From: an uncultured Alistipes sp.
Lineage (GTDB): Bacteria > Bacteroidota > Bacteroidia > Bacteroidales > Rikenellaceae
Length of the DNA stretch: 64,000 bases
Assembly (NCBI GenBank): GCA_949286165.1
Contig: CASDZK010000025.1
Coordinates: 1 to 64,000, forward strand
Reading direction: 5' to 3'
Of the stretch, positions 42,194-51,695 are shown piece after piece. The number at the start of each line of letters is the position of its first letter. Within the stretch, counting starts at the first letter, position 1. A model generated the notes under the pieces. The model had not been told where the DNA came from. It saw nothing but the letters and a program-made list of their open reading frames with translations, and ran no database searches. The position numbers and the translations under genes were made by a program.

Positions 42194-43573
42194 TCAGGAG
42201 AAAATTTTTCGAACCAGTTCCTCCACTCGTCCGACATAAATGATTTCGATCGGTCGGGAGCGTTTTTCCAGAGCTTTCCGGACATAACTCGAAACGACTA
42301 TTTTTTTGAATCCCAAACGGGAGGCTTCCCCGATCCGGGCTTCCGTGCGGCTGGCCGGCCGTACTTCTCCCGACAGGCCGATTTCTCCGGCGAAGCAGAG
42401 GTCCGGGGCTATCGGAACATCGAGCGCGGAGGACAATAGGGCGGCCACCACCGCCATATCCAACCCCGGATCGCTGACTTTGAATCCGCCCGCGATGTTC
42501 AGGAACACGTCTTTGGCCGACATGCGTATATTCAGGTGTTTTTCGATGACGGCCAGCAGCATGCTCAGCCGTTTGATGTCGAATCCGGTGGCTGTCCGTT
42601 GCGGAGTCCCGTAAGCCGATCCTCCGGCCAAAGCCTGCGTTTCGATCAGGTAGGGACGTACGCCGTCGATGGTGGCTCCTACGGCGATGCCGCTCAACGG
42701 TTCGTCATAGTGCGAAAGCAGTATTTCGGACGGATTCGCTACTTCGACCAATCCTTCGTTCCGCATTTCGAAAACGCCGATTTCGGAAGTGGCGCCGAAA
42801 CGGTTTTTGATGCTGCGCAGCAACCGGTAGATGTTGTTCGGGTCCCCTTCGAACTGAAGTACGACATCGACGATGTGTTCCAGTATCTTGGGCCCGGCGA
42901 TGGTGCCGTCCTTGGTAATGTGGCCGATGATGAAAACGGGGGTAAGCGTCTCTTTGGCGTAGCGCAGCAGCAGGGCGGCGCATTCCCGTATTTGGGCGAT
43001 GCCTCCGGGCGAGGAATCGATGCTTTCGGTATATAATGTCTGTATCGAGTCGATGACGACCATTTGTGGATTCAGTCGGCGCATCTGGTCGAGGATGGCT
43101 TCTAACGAGGTTTCCGAAAGAATGAAGCAGTTATCGTTCCGTTCCTGCAACCGTTCCGCCCGTATTTTTATCTGTTGCGGACTCTCTTCTCCGGAAACGT
43201 ACAGGATTTTTAACGATTTGGCCTGTAACGCCAATTGCAGGCTCAACGTCGATTTCCCGATGCCCGGTTCTCCGCCGAGCAATACCAATGAACCGGGAAC
43301 CAGTCCGCCGCCCAATACCCGGTTCACTTCGGCGTAATGCATGTCGATACGGAGCAGGTCCGTCTGTTCGATTTCGGACAATACGACGGGCCGGGCCGCT
43401 TCGTGGCGTCCTCCTGGCCGGGTACTGAACGAAACCCTGTTACCTTTGGGTTCGCGGGCCGTTACCTCTTCTACGTAGGTGTTCCATTCGCCGCAGGCCG
43501 GGCAGCGTCCTAACCATTTCGGGGATTCGTTGCCGCAGGAGCTGCAGAAAAACGCGGTTTTTGTTTTTGCCAT
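42194..43573 (-). CDS. radA: DNA repair protein RadA
   Basis: A 459-residue RadA/Sms, a RecA-like helicase that helps branch migration during recombination and repair. An N-terminal C4 zinc finger (Cys10, 13, 24 and 27 in CSSCG and CPACGEW) is followed by the ATPase core with Walker A GGEPGIGKST (about 100-109) and Walker B MVVIDSIQTL, the RadA-specific KNRFG motif (SIKNRFGATSEIGVFEM) and a C-terminal Lon-protease-like P domain (GEIGLSGEVRPASRTEARI). The start at 43573 begins exactly before the zinc finger; the longer frame is spurious. It begins 8 bp after the sppA stop, so sppA and radA form an operon. Confidence 0.97.
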   Translation of the reverse strand: MAKTKTAFFCSSCGNESPKWLGRCPACGEWNTYVEEVTAREPKGNRVSFSTRPGGRHEAARPVVLSEIEQTDLLRIDMHYAEVNRVLGGGLVPGSLVLLGGEPGIGKSTLSLQLALQAKSLKILYVSGEESPQQIKIRAERLQERNDNCFILSETSLEAILDQMRRLNPQMVVIDSIQTLYTESIDSSPGGIAQIRECAALLLRYAKETLTPVFIIGHITKDGTIAGPKILEHIVDVVLQFEGDPNNIYRLLRSIKNRFGATSEIGVFEMRNEGLVEVANPSEILLSHYDEPLSGIAVGATIDGVRPYLIETQALAGGSAYGTPQRTATGFDIKRLSMLLAVIEKHLNIRMSAKDVFLNIAGGFKVSDPGLDMAVVAALLSSALDVPIAPDLCFAGEIGLSGEVRPASRTEARIGEASRLGFKKIVVSSYVRKALEKRSRPIEIIYVGRVEELVRKIFS

Positions 43574-43581
43574 GAGGAAAG

Positions 43582-45348
43582 TTATTCGATTACGGGAACG
43601 GCCCACAAAGCCGCTTGTACGGGATTTTTTTCCGTCAGGTTCTTGATGCGCAGATAGCCGGCTATGATCGGGTCGTCGCCGATTCCGAAAACCGATGCGC
43701 TGCCTAAAGCCTCCAACAATTGGGAGAAACGGCCTTGCTGTCCGGTAATGGTCACGGTTTTGAAACTGTCCGTTATTCCGGCCCGGTCCGCAGCGATGGC
43801 AACAGCCTCTTTCAATCCTCCGTATCCGTCGGCCAGTCCCACACGAACGGCGTCCACACCGCTCCATACGCGCCCTTGGGCGATGGAGTCCACTTCGGCG
43901 ACGGACATGTTACGCCCTGCGGCCACGTGTCCTACGAAGGTGTCGTAAATTCGATCGACGGATTGCTGGAGGTATTGCCTTTCAGGTTCGGACATCGGGC
44001 GGAAAGGAGAGCCTATGTCGGCCGCCGGATTGGTTTTTACCGCGTCGGCCTGTATGCCCAGTTTGTTCCGCAACCCTTCCTGCGCGTTGAACAACATGCC
44101 GAATACGCCGATGGAACCGGTTATGGTTCCGGGAGAACAGAGTATGACATCAGCCGGAGCCGACATGTAATATCCCCCCGAAGCGGCGTAACTGCCCATC
44201 GATACAATGACCGGTTTTTCCTGTTGCAACAGCGACATTTCGTGCCAGATCGACTCTGCGGCCAACGCGCTTCCGCCCGGCGAATTGACGCGTACTACGA
44301 CGGCTTTTACGGATTCGTCCTCACGGGCTTGGCGCAGTTTGTTCGAGAAACTGACGCTGCCGATCATTTGCGAGTTTCCTTTGCCGTCGATGATTTCCCC
44401 TTCGGCATATACGACGGCGATCCGGTTCGTCGATTTGTTCTGCATGTAGAGCGGTTGTACCGCGGAGATGATGTAATCGGGCAACGAAACGGCATTCAGC
44501 AGCGTGTCTCCGGTTTGTTGCTTGATGAACTCTTCGGCGTCGTGGCGGTAGCCGATCCGGTCGATCATCTTCAGTTCCAACGCTTTTTCCGCGTCCGTAA
44601 CGGCCAACCGGGAGGCGTATTCGTCCAATCGTTCCGGGGCTATCCCGCGCGCTTCGCCGATGCCCGACAGAAGGTTGTTCCAGATGGAGCGGAGCATTTG
44701 TTCCGTCTGTTCCCGGTTGGCTTCGCTCATTTGCGATTCGGTAAACGGTTCTATCGCGCTTTTGTATTTTCCGTGGCGGATGATCTCGGGCCGTATTTCC
44801 AGTTTTTCCAGGGTCTCCTTATAAAACAGGGTTTGCGAAACCAGTCCCCGCCAGGCCAGAGTGCCTTCCGGATTCAGAATGACGGTGTTGGCGACGGAAG
44901 CCAGATAATAAACGCCCTGCGAATAGGAGTCGGCGTAGCTTACGATGAATTTTCCCGACGACCTGAAATCGTTCAGGGCGTTCCGTAACTCTTCCAGGTT
45001 GGCGATGCTCATCCGCATCGTCAAGGCGGGTTCCAGATAGATGCCTTCTATCCGGTCGTCGTATTTGGCCCTCTCTATGGCGTTCAGAATATCCAGAAAA
45101 GCGACGGGGCGTATGACTTCCAGGGAGGAAGGATTGACCGACAGGAAAGGATTGGTGTCGGCATTGTCGCTGATGGGTTCCTGACCGGTAATTTTCAATA
45201 CGGCTTTTTCCGGTATGACCGTTTCTTCTTCCGACAACAGGCCGAAGGCCAATACGTTGAGTAACCCGGCGGTCAGGAAGAATAGCAATATTCCGCTGGC
45301 GACGACGGCCAGCAGGCAAGCGATAAACGTTTTGAAGAATTGGTTCAT
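43582..45348 (-). CDS. sppA: Signal peptide peptidase SppA, 67K type
   Basis: A 588-residue membrane-anchored serine/lysine protease that degrades cleaved signal peptides in the periplasm. An N-terminal membrane segment (about 5-38) is followed by two tandem SppA (peptidase S49) domains. The catalytic Lys is in GKYKSAIEPF (Lys196) in the first half and the Ser in NSPGGSALAAE (Ser360) in the second, matching the E. coli double-domain enzyme. The start at 45348 (MNQFFKTFIA) is chosen over a 54-codon upstream extension because it starts directly at the membrane anchor. It is first in an sppA-radA operon and divergent from mrp. Confidence 0.95.
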   Translation of the reverse strand: MNQFFKTFIACLLAVVASGILLFFLTAGLLNVLAFGLLSEEETVIPEKAVLKITGQEPISDNADTNPFLSVNPSSLEVIRPVAFLDILNAIERAKYDDRIEGIYLEPALTMRMSIANLEELRNALNDFRSSGKFIVSYADSYSQGVYYLASVANTVILNPEGTLAWRGLVSQTLFYKETLEKLEIRPEIIRHGKYKSAIEPFTESQMSEANREQTEQMLRSIWNNLLSGIGEARGIAPERLDEYASRLAVTDAEKALELKMIDRIGYRHDAEEFIKQQTGDTLLNAVSLPDYIISAVQPLYMQNKSTNRIAVVYAEGEIIDGKGNSQMIGSVSFSNKLRQAREDESVKAVVVRVNSPGGSALAAESIWHEMSLLQQEKPVIVSMGSYAASGGYYMSAPADVILCSPGTITGSIGVFGMLFNAQEGLRNKLGIQADAVKTNPAADIGSPFRPMSEPERQYLQQSVDRIYDTFVGHVAAGRNMSVAEVDSIAQGRVWSGVDAVRVGLADGYGGLKEAVAIAADRAGITDSFKTVTITGQQGRFSQLLEALGSASVFGIGDDPIIAGYLRIKNLTEKNPVQAALWAVPVIE

Positions 45349-45494
45349 AATACACTCTTTTCTGGGAAAACGGGCCTGTCGGAGACGCGGTTTCCGTATG
45401 GTTTTCGCGGCTTGCTGTCGGTAATGCGTTACGAGCCCTTTTCCCGAGTTTGTAAAAAAGGGAAAGTAAAATTCCACAAGTAAATATAATGAAA

Positions 45495-45502
45495 TATCTT
45501 TG
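45495..45502 (+). promoter_or_regulatory. -7 element of the mrp-waaA operon
   Basis: TATCTTTG, an exact match, 24 bp before the mrp start. The -33 position reads TTC or TCC at 19-20 bp spacing instead of TTG, so the upstream element is weak. Confidence 0.5.
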
Positions 45503-45526
45503 CGTGACAAAAGATATGCTAAAGAT

Positions 45527-46594
45527 ATGGAAATAAAAGACCAAATCAGGTCGGCGCTGACCTCTGTCGTGCATCCCGAATTGGGAATCGATATTGTTTC
45601 GGCCGGGATGGTAGAGTCGGTGGAAGTTTCTGAAGATCAGATTCGTTTTACGCTGGCTCTGACCAAAGCCCGCGATCCGTTCGCCTTGTCCGTAAAGAAA
45701 AACGCCATTCAGAAACTGACGGAAATTTTTCCGGCGTACAGCGATAAAATAACGGTCCTGATCAAGGAACCCGCCCCGAAGACCAAGAAAGCGGCGGAAC
45801 AGCCGTTACCTTCCGGCGAAGCGCATATCCGCTATAAGATAGCCGTTTCTTCCGGCAAGGGCGGCGTGGGCAAATCCACCGTGACGGCGAATCTGGCGGT
45901 CTCGTTGGCGTCCAAAGGATACCGGGTGGGGGTGCTCGATGCCGATATTTACGGACCTTCCATGCCTAAAATGTTCGGAACGGAGAACTATGCGCCGACG
46001 GGGGAAACGATCGACGGAAAGGAATTTCTGATTCCGGCGGAAAGATACGGGGTAAAACTGATGTCCATCGGTTTTTTCATTCAGCCCGACGACGCTTTGA
46101 TCTGGCGCGGGCCTATGGCGACCAATGCGTTGCGCCAGTTGATCCACCAGACCTATTGGGGAGAACTCGATTTCCTGTTGATCGATCTGCCGCCCGGAAC
46201 GGGAGACGTGCATTTGACGATTATCGGGGAGTTGCAGTTGTCCGGAGCGATTGTCGTGACGACGCCCCAGCAGGTGGCTTTGGCCGATGCCGTCCGGGGG
46301 ATCGGCATGTTCCGTCAGGAAAAGGTAAACGTGCCGATTCTCGGTTTGGTGGAAAACATGTCGTGGTTTACGCCGTCCGAATTGCCGGATAATCGATATT
46401 ATATCTTCGGGAAAGACGGAGGGGCGGAACTGGCCCGGACCCGGAATATTCCTTTGCTGGCCCAGGTGCCTTTGGTGCAGAGCGTCTGCGAATCGGGCGA
46501 CGGGGGTGTTCCCGTTTCGCTCGGCAAGGAAGCGGTGCGGGAAGCTTTTTCCGATATGGCCGACCGCGTGGTCGCCTCTTTGAAAACGCTGTAA
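45527..46594 (+). CDS. mrp: Mrp/ApbC family Fe-S cluster carrier P-loop ATPase
   Basis: A 355-residue Mrp (ApbC/NBP35-like) protein, which binds and delivers Fe-S clusters. Residues 1-80 form an MIP18/DUF59 domain (VVHPELGIDIVSAGMVESV). The P-loop SSGKGGVGKST (about 108-118) is of the deviant MinD/Mrp type, and the core includes VLDADIYGPSMPKMFG and LIDLPPGTGDVHLTI. The CxxC cluster-binding motif usual between ENM and IFG in Mrp is absent: this protein reads ENMSWFTPSELPDNRYYIFG there. The start at 45527 fits the DUF59 N-terminus. It is followed 10 bp later by waaA. Confidence 0.93.
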   Translation: MEIKDQIRSALTSVVHPELGIDIVSAGMVESVEVSEDQIRFTLALTKARDPFALSVKKNAIQKLTEIFPAYSDKITVLIKEPAPKTKKAAEQPLPSGEAHIRYKIAVSSGKGGVGKSTVTANLAVSLASKGYRVGVLDADIYGPSMPKMFGTENYAPTGETIDGKEFLIPAERYGVKLMSIGFFIQPDDALIWRGPMATNALRQLIHQTYWGELDFLLIDLPPGTGDVHLTIIGELQLSGAIVVTTPQQVALADAVRGIGMFRQEKVNVPILGLVENMSWFTPSELPDNRYYIFGKDGGAELARTRNIPLLAQVPLVQSVCESGDGGVPVSLGKEAVREAFSDMADRVVASLKTL

Positions 46595-46604
46595 TCTTCG
46601 GGAC

Positions 46605-47837
46605 ATGGTTTTGTATGATCTGGCAATGCGGCTTTATGCCGGAATTGTAAAGGCGGCCGCTCCGTATAATGAAAAAGCGCGGCAATGGAGTTGCGGGCGG
46701 AAGGGAATTTTCGAACGTTTGGAAAAAAGCGTCGGCGGGAAAGGGCCGATAGCATGGTTTCATTGCGCCTCTTTGGGCGAGTTCGAACAGGGGCGTCCGT
46801 TGATCGAGCGGTTCCGGGAGCGTTATCCGCAGTATAAGATATTGGTTACGTTCTTTTCTCCCTCCGGATACGAAGTGCGGAAAGATTATGCCGGAGCCGA
46901 TTTCGTGTTTTACCTGCCTGTGGATACCCGGAAAAACGCGAGGCGTTTTCTGTCCGTCGTCCGTCCGGCCGTGGCGGTGTTCGTGAAGTACGAATTCTGG
47001 CTCAATTATTTGCGGGAGTTGAGAAGAAACGGCGTGAAGACGTATGTGGTTTCGGCTATCTTCCGGCCGTCGCAGCTTTTTTTCCGTCCGTACGGGGGGA
47101 TGTACCGGGACGTGTTGCGCCTCTTTTCCCGTATTTTCGTGCAGGACGACGCTTCGCTCCGGTTGCTTGAAGGCGTAGGCATCCGCAATGTCTCGGTTTG
47201 CGGCGATACCCGTTTCGACCGGGTAGCGAAAATCGCCGCGAATGCCCGGCGGATCGGATGTGTCGAACGTTTTTCGCAGGGACATCGGGTTTTCATTGCC
47301 GGCAGCAGTTGGGAGAAGGACGATGAGATTACGCTCCGCCTGATCGACGCGCATCGGGATTTTCGTTTTTTGATCGCTCCGCATGAGATTACGGAGGAAA
47401 AAATCGCTGGATTATGCCGGGCGGTGGAAAAGTCTGGGCGGAAGGCGGTTCGTTATACCCGCATCGAGCGGGACGAAGAGGCGGCTGATGCCGACGTGAT
47501 GATCGTGGACACGGTCGGCATCCTCTCTTCCGTGTATCAGTACGGTTTTTGCGCGTATATCGGCGGTGGGTTCGGCGTGGGAATCCACAATACGCTGGAG
47601 GCGGCGACATTCGGGTTGCCGCTTGTTTTCGGACCGAACTACGAACGTTTCAACGAGGCGGTGCAGTTGGTCGCTTCCGGGGCTGCCGTTCCTATCCGAG
47701 ATTTTGCGGAAGCCGATGCATGGCTGCGTTCGCTGGCGGATCCGGCGGTTCGGGCGAAAGCCTCGGAAGAGTGTCTCCGGTATGTCCGGGAAAATACCGG
47801 CGCGTCGGACAAGATATTGGATTACGGGTTGGTTTGA
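46605..47837 (+). CDS. waaA: 3-deoxy-D-manno-octulosonic acid transferase
   Basis: A 410-residue KdtA/WaaA (GT30) that transfers Kdo from CMP-Kdo to lipid A precursors on the inner face of the cytoplasmic membrane. It has an N-terminal membrane-associated helix (LAMRLYAGIVKAAAP), the ASLGEFEQGRPL motif holding the catalytic Glu (about E59), FVKYEFWLNYLRELRRNG, GDTRFDRVAKIA, and the CMP-binding site in YIGGGFGVGIHNTLEAATFGLPLVFGPNYERFNEA. It is in an operon after mrp (10 bp) and before a GT4 gene (12 bp). Whether one or two Kdo residues are added is not readable from sequence. Confidence 0.95.
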   Translation: MVLYDLAMRLYAGIVKAAAPYNEKARQWSCGRKGIFERLEKSVGGKGPIAWFHCASLGEFEQGRPLIERFRERYPQYKILVTFFSPSGYEVRKDYAGADFVFYLPVDTRKNARRFLSVVRPAVAVFVKYEFWLNYLRELRRNGVKTYVVSAIFRPSQLFFRPYGGMYRDVLRLFSRIFVQDDASLRLLEGVGIRNVSVCGDTRFDRVAKIAANARRIGCVERFSQGHRVFIAGSSWEKDDEITLRLIDAHRDFRFLIAPHEITEEKIAGLCRAVEKSGRKAVRYTRIERDEEAADADVMIVDTVGILSSVYQYGFCAYIGGGFGVGIHNTLEAATFGLPLVFGPNYERFNEAVQLVASGAAVPIRDFAEADAWLRSLADPAVRAKASEECLRYVRENTGASDKILDYGLV

Positions 47838-47849
47838 CATGCTGTATAT

Positions 47850-49013
47850 ATGAAAAACGGGTTGGATATTCTTTTTGCCGGGACGGCGCATCCTTTTCGG
47901 GGCGGCATCGCTTCGTTTAACGAAATATTGGCCCGGAAACTGCAGGAACGGGGAAACCGGGTACGGATCATGACCTTTACCGTGCAGTATCCTGCTTTGC
48001 TTTTTCCCGGAAAAAGCCAATATACCGATGCCCCTGCTCCGGAAAATCTGTCCATTGTCCGGGAAATCAACTCCGTCAATCCGTTCAATTGGTTACGGAA
48101 AGGAAGGAAAATCCGTCGCCTTCGTCCGGATATCCTGTTTTTGCGTTACTGGTCGCCCTATCTGGCTCCTTGTTTGGGAACGTTGGCGCGGATGGCCCGC
48201 CTGAACGGGCATACGCGCGTTATCGTGTTGGCCGACAACATCGTTCCGCACGAACGCCATTTTTATGACCGGCTGCTGACTTCCTATTTTATCGGAGGGG
48301 CCGACGGTTTTTTGGTCATGTCCGCCGAAGTGGAAAAAGATCTTCGGCGGTTTACGGAAAGCAAGCCCGTGTTGTATGCGCCGCATCCCGTGTATCATAA
48401 TTACGGCGAAGCGGTTTCGCGGGAAGAGGCTTGCCGCCGGTTGGGGTTGGATGCCGCCCGTCGGTACGCGCTTTTTTTCGGTTTTGTCCGGAAATACAAG
48501 GGACTGGACCTGTTACTCGAAAGTTGGGCGGTTTATTGCCGGACTTTTCCGGAGAAAACCGCCTGTTTGTTGGTGGCGGGGGAGTATTATACGGACAAGC
48601 GGCCTTATCTCGATCAGATCGACCGTTTGGGAATCGGAGACCGGGTCGTGCTGCACGACCGGTTCGTTCCGGACAGGGAAGTAAAGGATTATTTCTGCGC
48701 TTCGGACGTGGTGGTGCAGCCTTACCGTTCCGCGACGCAAAGCGGAGTAACGCAAATCGCCTATCATTTCGAAGTGCCGATGATCGTGACCCGTGTGGGC
48801 GGTCTGCCGGAAATCGTTCCGGACGGGGAGGTGGGATACGTGACGTCTCAGGACCCGGAAGAGATTGCCGGAGCGTTGGAACGTTGTTTCCGTCCCGAAA
48901 TCCGGAACTGTTTCGTCGAAAATATCCGGCTCGGAAAAAAACGGTTCAGTTGGGATTATATGGCGGACCGTTTTTCGGCGTTGTACGAAATGATCGAAGA
49001 AAAAGAAATATAG
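47850..49013 (+). CDS. GT4 family glycosyltransferase
   Basis: A 387-residue GT-B fold glycosyltransferase. The N-terminal acceptor domain has the opening loop GTAHPFRGGIASFNEILARK; the C-terminal nucleotide-sugar domain has FGFVRKYKGLDLLLESW and the EX7E-like segment around VVQPYRSATQSGVTQIAYHF followed by VGGLPEIVPDGEVGYV, typical of GT4. Position directly after waaA (12-bp gap) suggests LPS core or O-glycan assembly (inference), and a soluble cytoplasmic enzyme. Donor and acceptor unknown. It converges with the GH35 gene across a palindromic repeat at 49081-49154. Confidence 0.88.
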   Translation: MKNGLDILFAGTAHPFRGGIASFNEILARKLQERGNRVRIMTFTVQYPALLFPGKSQYTDAPAPENLSIVREINSVNPFNWLRKGRKIRRLRPDILFLRYWSPYLAPCLGTLARMARLNGHTRVIVLADNIVPHERHFYDRLLTSYFIGGADGFLVMSAEVEKDLRRFTESKPVLYAPHPVYHNYGEAVSREEACRRLGLDAARRYALFFGFVRKYKGLDLLLESWAVYCRTFPEKTACLLVAGEYYTDKRPYLDQIDRLGIGDRVVLHDRFVPDREVKDYFCASDVVVQPYRSATQSGVTQIAYHFEVPMIVTRVGGLPEIVPDGEVGYVTSQDPEEIAGALERCFRPEIRNCFVENIRLGKKRFSWDYMADRFSALYEMIEEKEI

Positions 49014-49080
49014 CTATGTGTCTTGAGAGGGGTGTCTAATCAGTAAAAATTAGTTTCCTCTTCATCCTTTACCGGTAAGT

Positions 49081-49154
49081 AGTTATTCAACAAGTCCTCA
49101 TCTGCTGCGTTACTGCTTTTCAAAGCCTTGCAGATGAGGACTTGTTGAATAACT
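49081..49154. repeat. Palindromic element A (25-bp perfect arms)
   Basis: Arms 49081-49105 and 49130-49154 are perfect 25-bp inverted repeats with a 24-nt loop. It lies between the GT4 and GH35 genes, which converge, and its right arm touches the GH35 stop codon. Its minus strand aligns along its length with the element at 60402-60522, including the loop core (AAGGCTTTG, AAAAGCAGTAACGC). It can act as a bidirectional terminator and is the simpler member of a repeat family of at least two. Confidence 0.85.
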
Positions 49155-51496
49155 TAAAGTTTGAACGGCGTCGTTTTCAGATAAACGCGGTAATCCTTAA
49201 CCATGCCCGGCAAATCTTTTTCGGCCCGGGGCAGGTAGTCGAAGCCGCTTACCGTGGTCTCTTCGCCCAGATCGATAATCAGATAGTGGGGGTGGGACGG
49301 GTTGCTGTTTCGGTATTCGGTATGCCAGAAGGTGGATTCCTGCAAATCGAACACTTTATCCGCTCCGTTGCTGGCTGCCGACACCTCTTCGCTGTCGGCA
49401 TAGACGATTTTCCAGTTTTGCCGGGAAAGCCGTTCCCCTGCAGCGTTCCGGACATACAGTTCGGCGATGGCGGCGTTCGGGTCGTCCGGTTTTTGGGACG
49501 AAAGCAGTTCCAAACAGAAGTAGCGGGCCGGAACGGTTTTCCCGAACCGGATCTGCTGCCAGCCGTTGCCCGGTTTCATGGAACCCGTATGGGCGGGCTT
49601 TTCTCCCGTCAGGTCCAGCGTCTGGCCTTCCTCCCGATGGAGCAGCGAGCGGTCCGGCCGCAACAGGTCGAGGATGGGTTGTTCGAGACCTGCGATTTCG
49701 GCTTTTTCAGGACCGGCCAGGTCCAACACTACGATTTCGTTTTCTCCTTTTTTCAGCCAGCACCCCGGCATGTAAAGGGTTTGCTGGGGACCTATTTTCC
49801 AGAAACGTCCGATGGCATGGCCGTTTACCCACACCATGCCTTTCCCCCAGCTGCTCATGTCGAGAAACACGTCTCCCGTTTTTTCAAGGGAGAACGTGCC
49901 CTTGTAGTAGGCCGGATCGGCCGATTTTTCCGATTTGATAAAACGGTCGTTCGGAATCACGTCCGCTTCGACCGGGAAATTGAATACTTCCCATCCGGTC
50001 AGTTCGGTACGGTTTCCGGCTTCATCCAAAAGTTCCACCTTTTCCGTAATCCCTTTCCGGTCGTGAATGGCTTTGTCGAAATTGACGCGTCCCATGGCCT
50101 CTACCAAAATGTCGAGTACGGCTCCTTCTTTTACGGCGGGAAGGACGATTGCGGTCTCATTGCGGCGCCGGTCCAATACGCCTCTCTTTTCCCCGTCGAT
50201 GAAAATTTGCGCCCAGTCATGCGGTTCGGTAATGACGAGTTGTTGTCCGGAAGCCGACGCCGGCAGTTTCGTCCGGTACAGGATGGTTCCCCATCCCTGG
50301 TCGAACTGTTCCATGGGTTCGATCCGTTCGCTGGATTTGGCTGTCGGCAAGTTGTCGAATAACGGGGCGACCCGATCGAGTCGGAAAGCGGGGATCTTTA
50401 TGACGGGCATGGGAGCGGGAATTTCCGGCAGTTTCTCGCCTTCGGGCAAATAACCGGCCAGCAATTCGCGTACGGCATGGTATTTCGGGGTGGCCCAGCC
50501 GGCTTCGCTGACAGGGGCGTCGTAGTCGTAAGAGCTGCACATGGCAGAGTAGGGCGGGCAGTTGGCGCCGCCCCACTGTCCGAAGGTCGTGCCGCCGTGA
50601 GCCATGTAAAGGCTGAATGAAATACTGTCGTCCAGCATCTCTTTCATGCCTTGGATCAGGGCCTTGCTGTCGCGCGTTTCGTGGGGCCTGCCCCAGTGGT
50701 CGAACCAGCCGGACCAGTATTCGCTGCACATGAGCGGCGTATTGGGACGCAGTTCCCGCAGTTTCTCGAATTGCTGGGAAATGTTCGATCCGACGCCGAA
50801 ATTGACGGTCCACAACAGGTCGTCGAGCGCGTTGTTCGTGAAATTGGAGCTCCAGTCGCACTGGAACAGGGGTACTTCGTCGAAGCCCGCCCCCTTGACA
50901 ATATCGCGGATATTGGCGACGTATGCCTTGTCCGTGGCGTAAGAGCCGTATTCGTTTTCTACCTGCACCATGATAATATTGCCTCCGCGGGTAATTTGCA
51001 TGTCGGCCAGTTGTTTCCCTACTTCATTCATAAATATACGCGTTCTTTCGATGAAATAGGGATCGTTCGACCGCAGGGCTATGTCTTTCTTTTTCAGCAA
51101 CCACCACGGCAGCCCTCCCATTTCCCATTCCGAGCATACATAAGGGCCGGGACGCACCATGACATACATGCCGTGTTTTTGCGCCAGTTTGCAGAATGCG
51201 GCGATGTCGTTCTGGCCTGTAAAATCGAATTCGTTTTCCTTTTGTTCGTGGATGTTCCAGAAGACGTATATGCAGAGGGTGTTCATGCCCATTGCCTTGC
51301 ACATTTCTATACGGTGTTCCCAATAGTCGCGGGGGATTCGCGTATAATGGATTTCCGCCGCTTTGATGACGAACGGTTTGCCGTTCAGTAAAAAAGCGCC
51401 GTTTCCCGCTGAAAACGTGCCTTTGTCGTTCCCGCAGGAAACCAGCAGCGAAAGGGCGGCGAGTACTCCGGTAAAAAACTTGAGTTTTCGGTTCAT
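49154..51496 (-). CDS. Beta-galactosidase, GH35, with C-terminal F5/8 domain
   Basis: A 780-residue lipoprotein (lipobox LLVSC, Cys21) of GH35, retaining beta-galactosidases active on terminal galactose of glycans. The TIM barrel carries the acid/base Glu in QVENEYGSY (about E182) and the nucleophile in LMCSEYWSGWFDHWG (about E259); MVRPGPYVCSEWEMGGLPWW and YMAHGGTTFGQWGGAN are family signatures. Beta-sandwich domains follow (about 370-640), then an F5/8 type C module (about 640-780) ending YRVYLKTTPFKL. The architecture resembles gut Bacteroidetes enzymes that trim host mucin or plant galactans. Transcribed alone, divergent from a TonB receptor; a TATCTTTG -7 box lies at 51538-51545. Confidence 0.93.
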   Translation of the reverse strand: MNRKLKFFTGVLAALSLLVSCGNDKGTFSAGNGAFLLNGKPFVIKAAEIHYTRIPRDYWEHRIEMCKAMGMNTLCIYVFWNIHEQKENEFDFTGQNDIAAFCKLAQKHGMYVMVRPGPYVCSEWEMGGLPWWLLKKKDIALRSNDPYFIERTRIFMNEVGKQLADMQITRGGNIIMVQVENEYGSYATDKAYVANIRDIVKGAGFDEVPLFQCDWSSNFTNNALDDLLWTVNFGVGSNISQQFEKLRELRPNTPLMCSEYWSGWFDHWGRPHETRDSKALIQGMKEMLDDSISFSLYMAHGGTTFGQWGGANCPPYSAMCSSYDYDAPVSEAGWATPKYHAVRELLAGYLPEGEKLPEIPAPMPVIKIPAFRLDRVAPLFDNLPTAKSSERIEPMEQFDQGWGTILYRTKLPASASGQQLVITEPHDWAQIFIDGEKRGVLDRRRNETAIVLPAVKEGAVLDILVEAMGRVNFDKAIHDRKGITEKVELLDEAGNRTELTGWEVFNFPVEADVIPNDRFIKSEKSADPAYYKGTFSLEKTGDVFLDMSSWGKGMVWVNGHAIGRFWKIGPQQTLYMPGCWLKKGENEIVVLDLAGPEKAEIAGLEQPILDLLRPDRSLLHREEGQTLDLTGEKPAHTGSMKPGNGWQQIRFGKTVPARYFCLELLSSQKPDDPNAAIAELYVRNAAGERLSRQNWKIVYADSEEVSAASNGADKVFDLQESTFWHTEYRNSNPSHPHYLIIDLGEETTVSGFDYLPRAEKDLPGMVKDYRVYLKTTPFKL

Positions 51497-51537
51497 GTCG
51501 TTCGGTTTGAGTTAAGTAAAAGTATGACGAATGTCTA

Positions 51538-51545
51538 CAAAGATA
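51538..51545 (-). promoter_or_regulatory. -7 element of the GH35 gene
   Basis: TATCTTTG on the minus strand, an exact match, 41 bp before the start codon. No TTG at the standard -33 position. Confidence 0.45.
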
Positions 51546-51695
51546 CACAAAAGATTGGAAAACGACGGTTTAACGGTTTGCTTACGTAAGGATTATGTTT
51601 TCGTAATCCGATTGTAATATTGGGTTAACATGCCGCCTCTACCTTTGCTGCCGAAGAACAGGAAGAAGATGAATAGAATGGAGAAAAAGATTGAA

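Noticed and set aside
46605..49013. LPS or capsule biosynthesis island
   Set aside because: Only waaA and one GT4 gene are present; no further sugar or export genes follow.
49014..49160. Insertion sequence end
   Set aside because: Terminal inverted repeats are present but only 24 nt apart, with no transposase; better described as a palindromic repeat.
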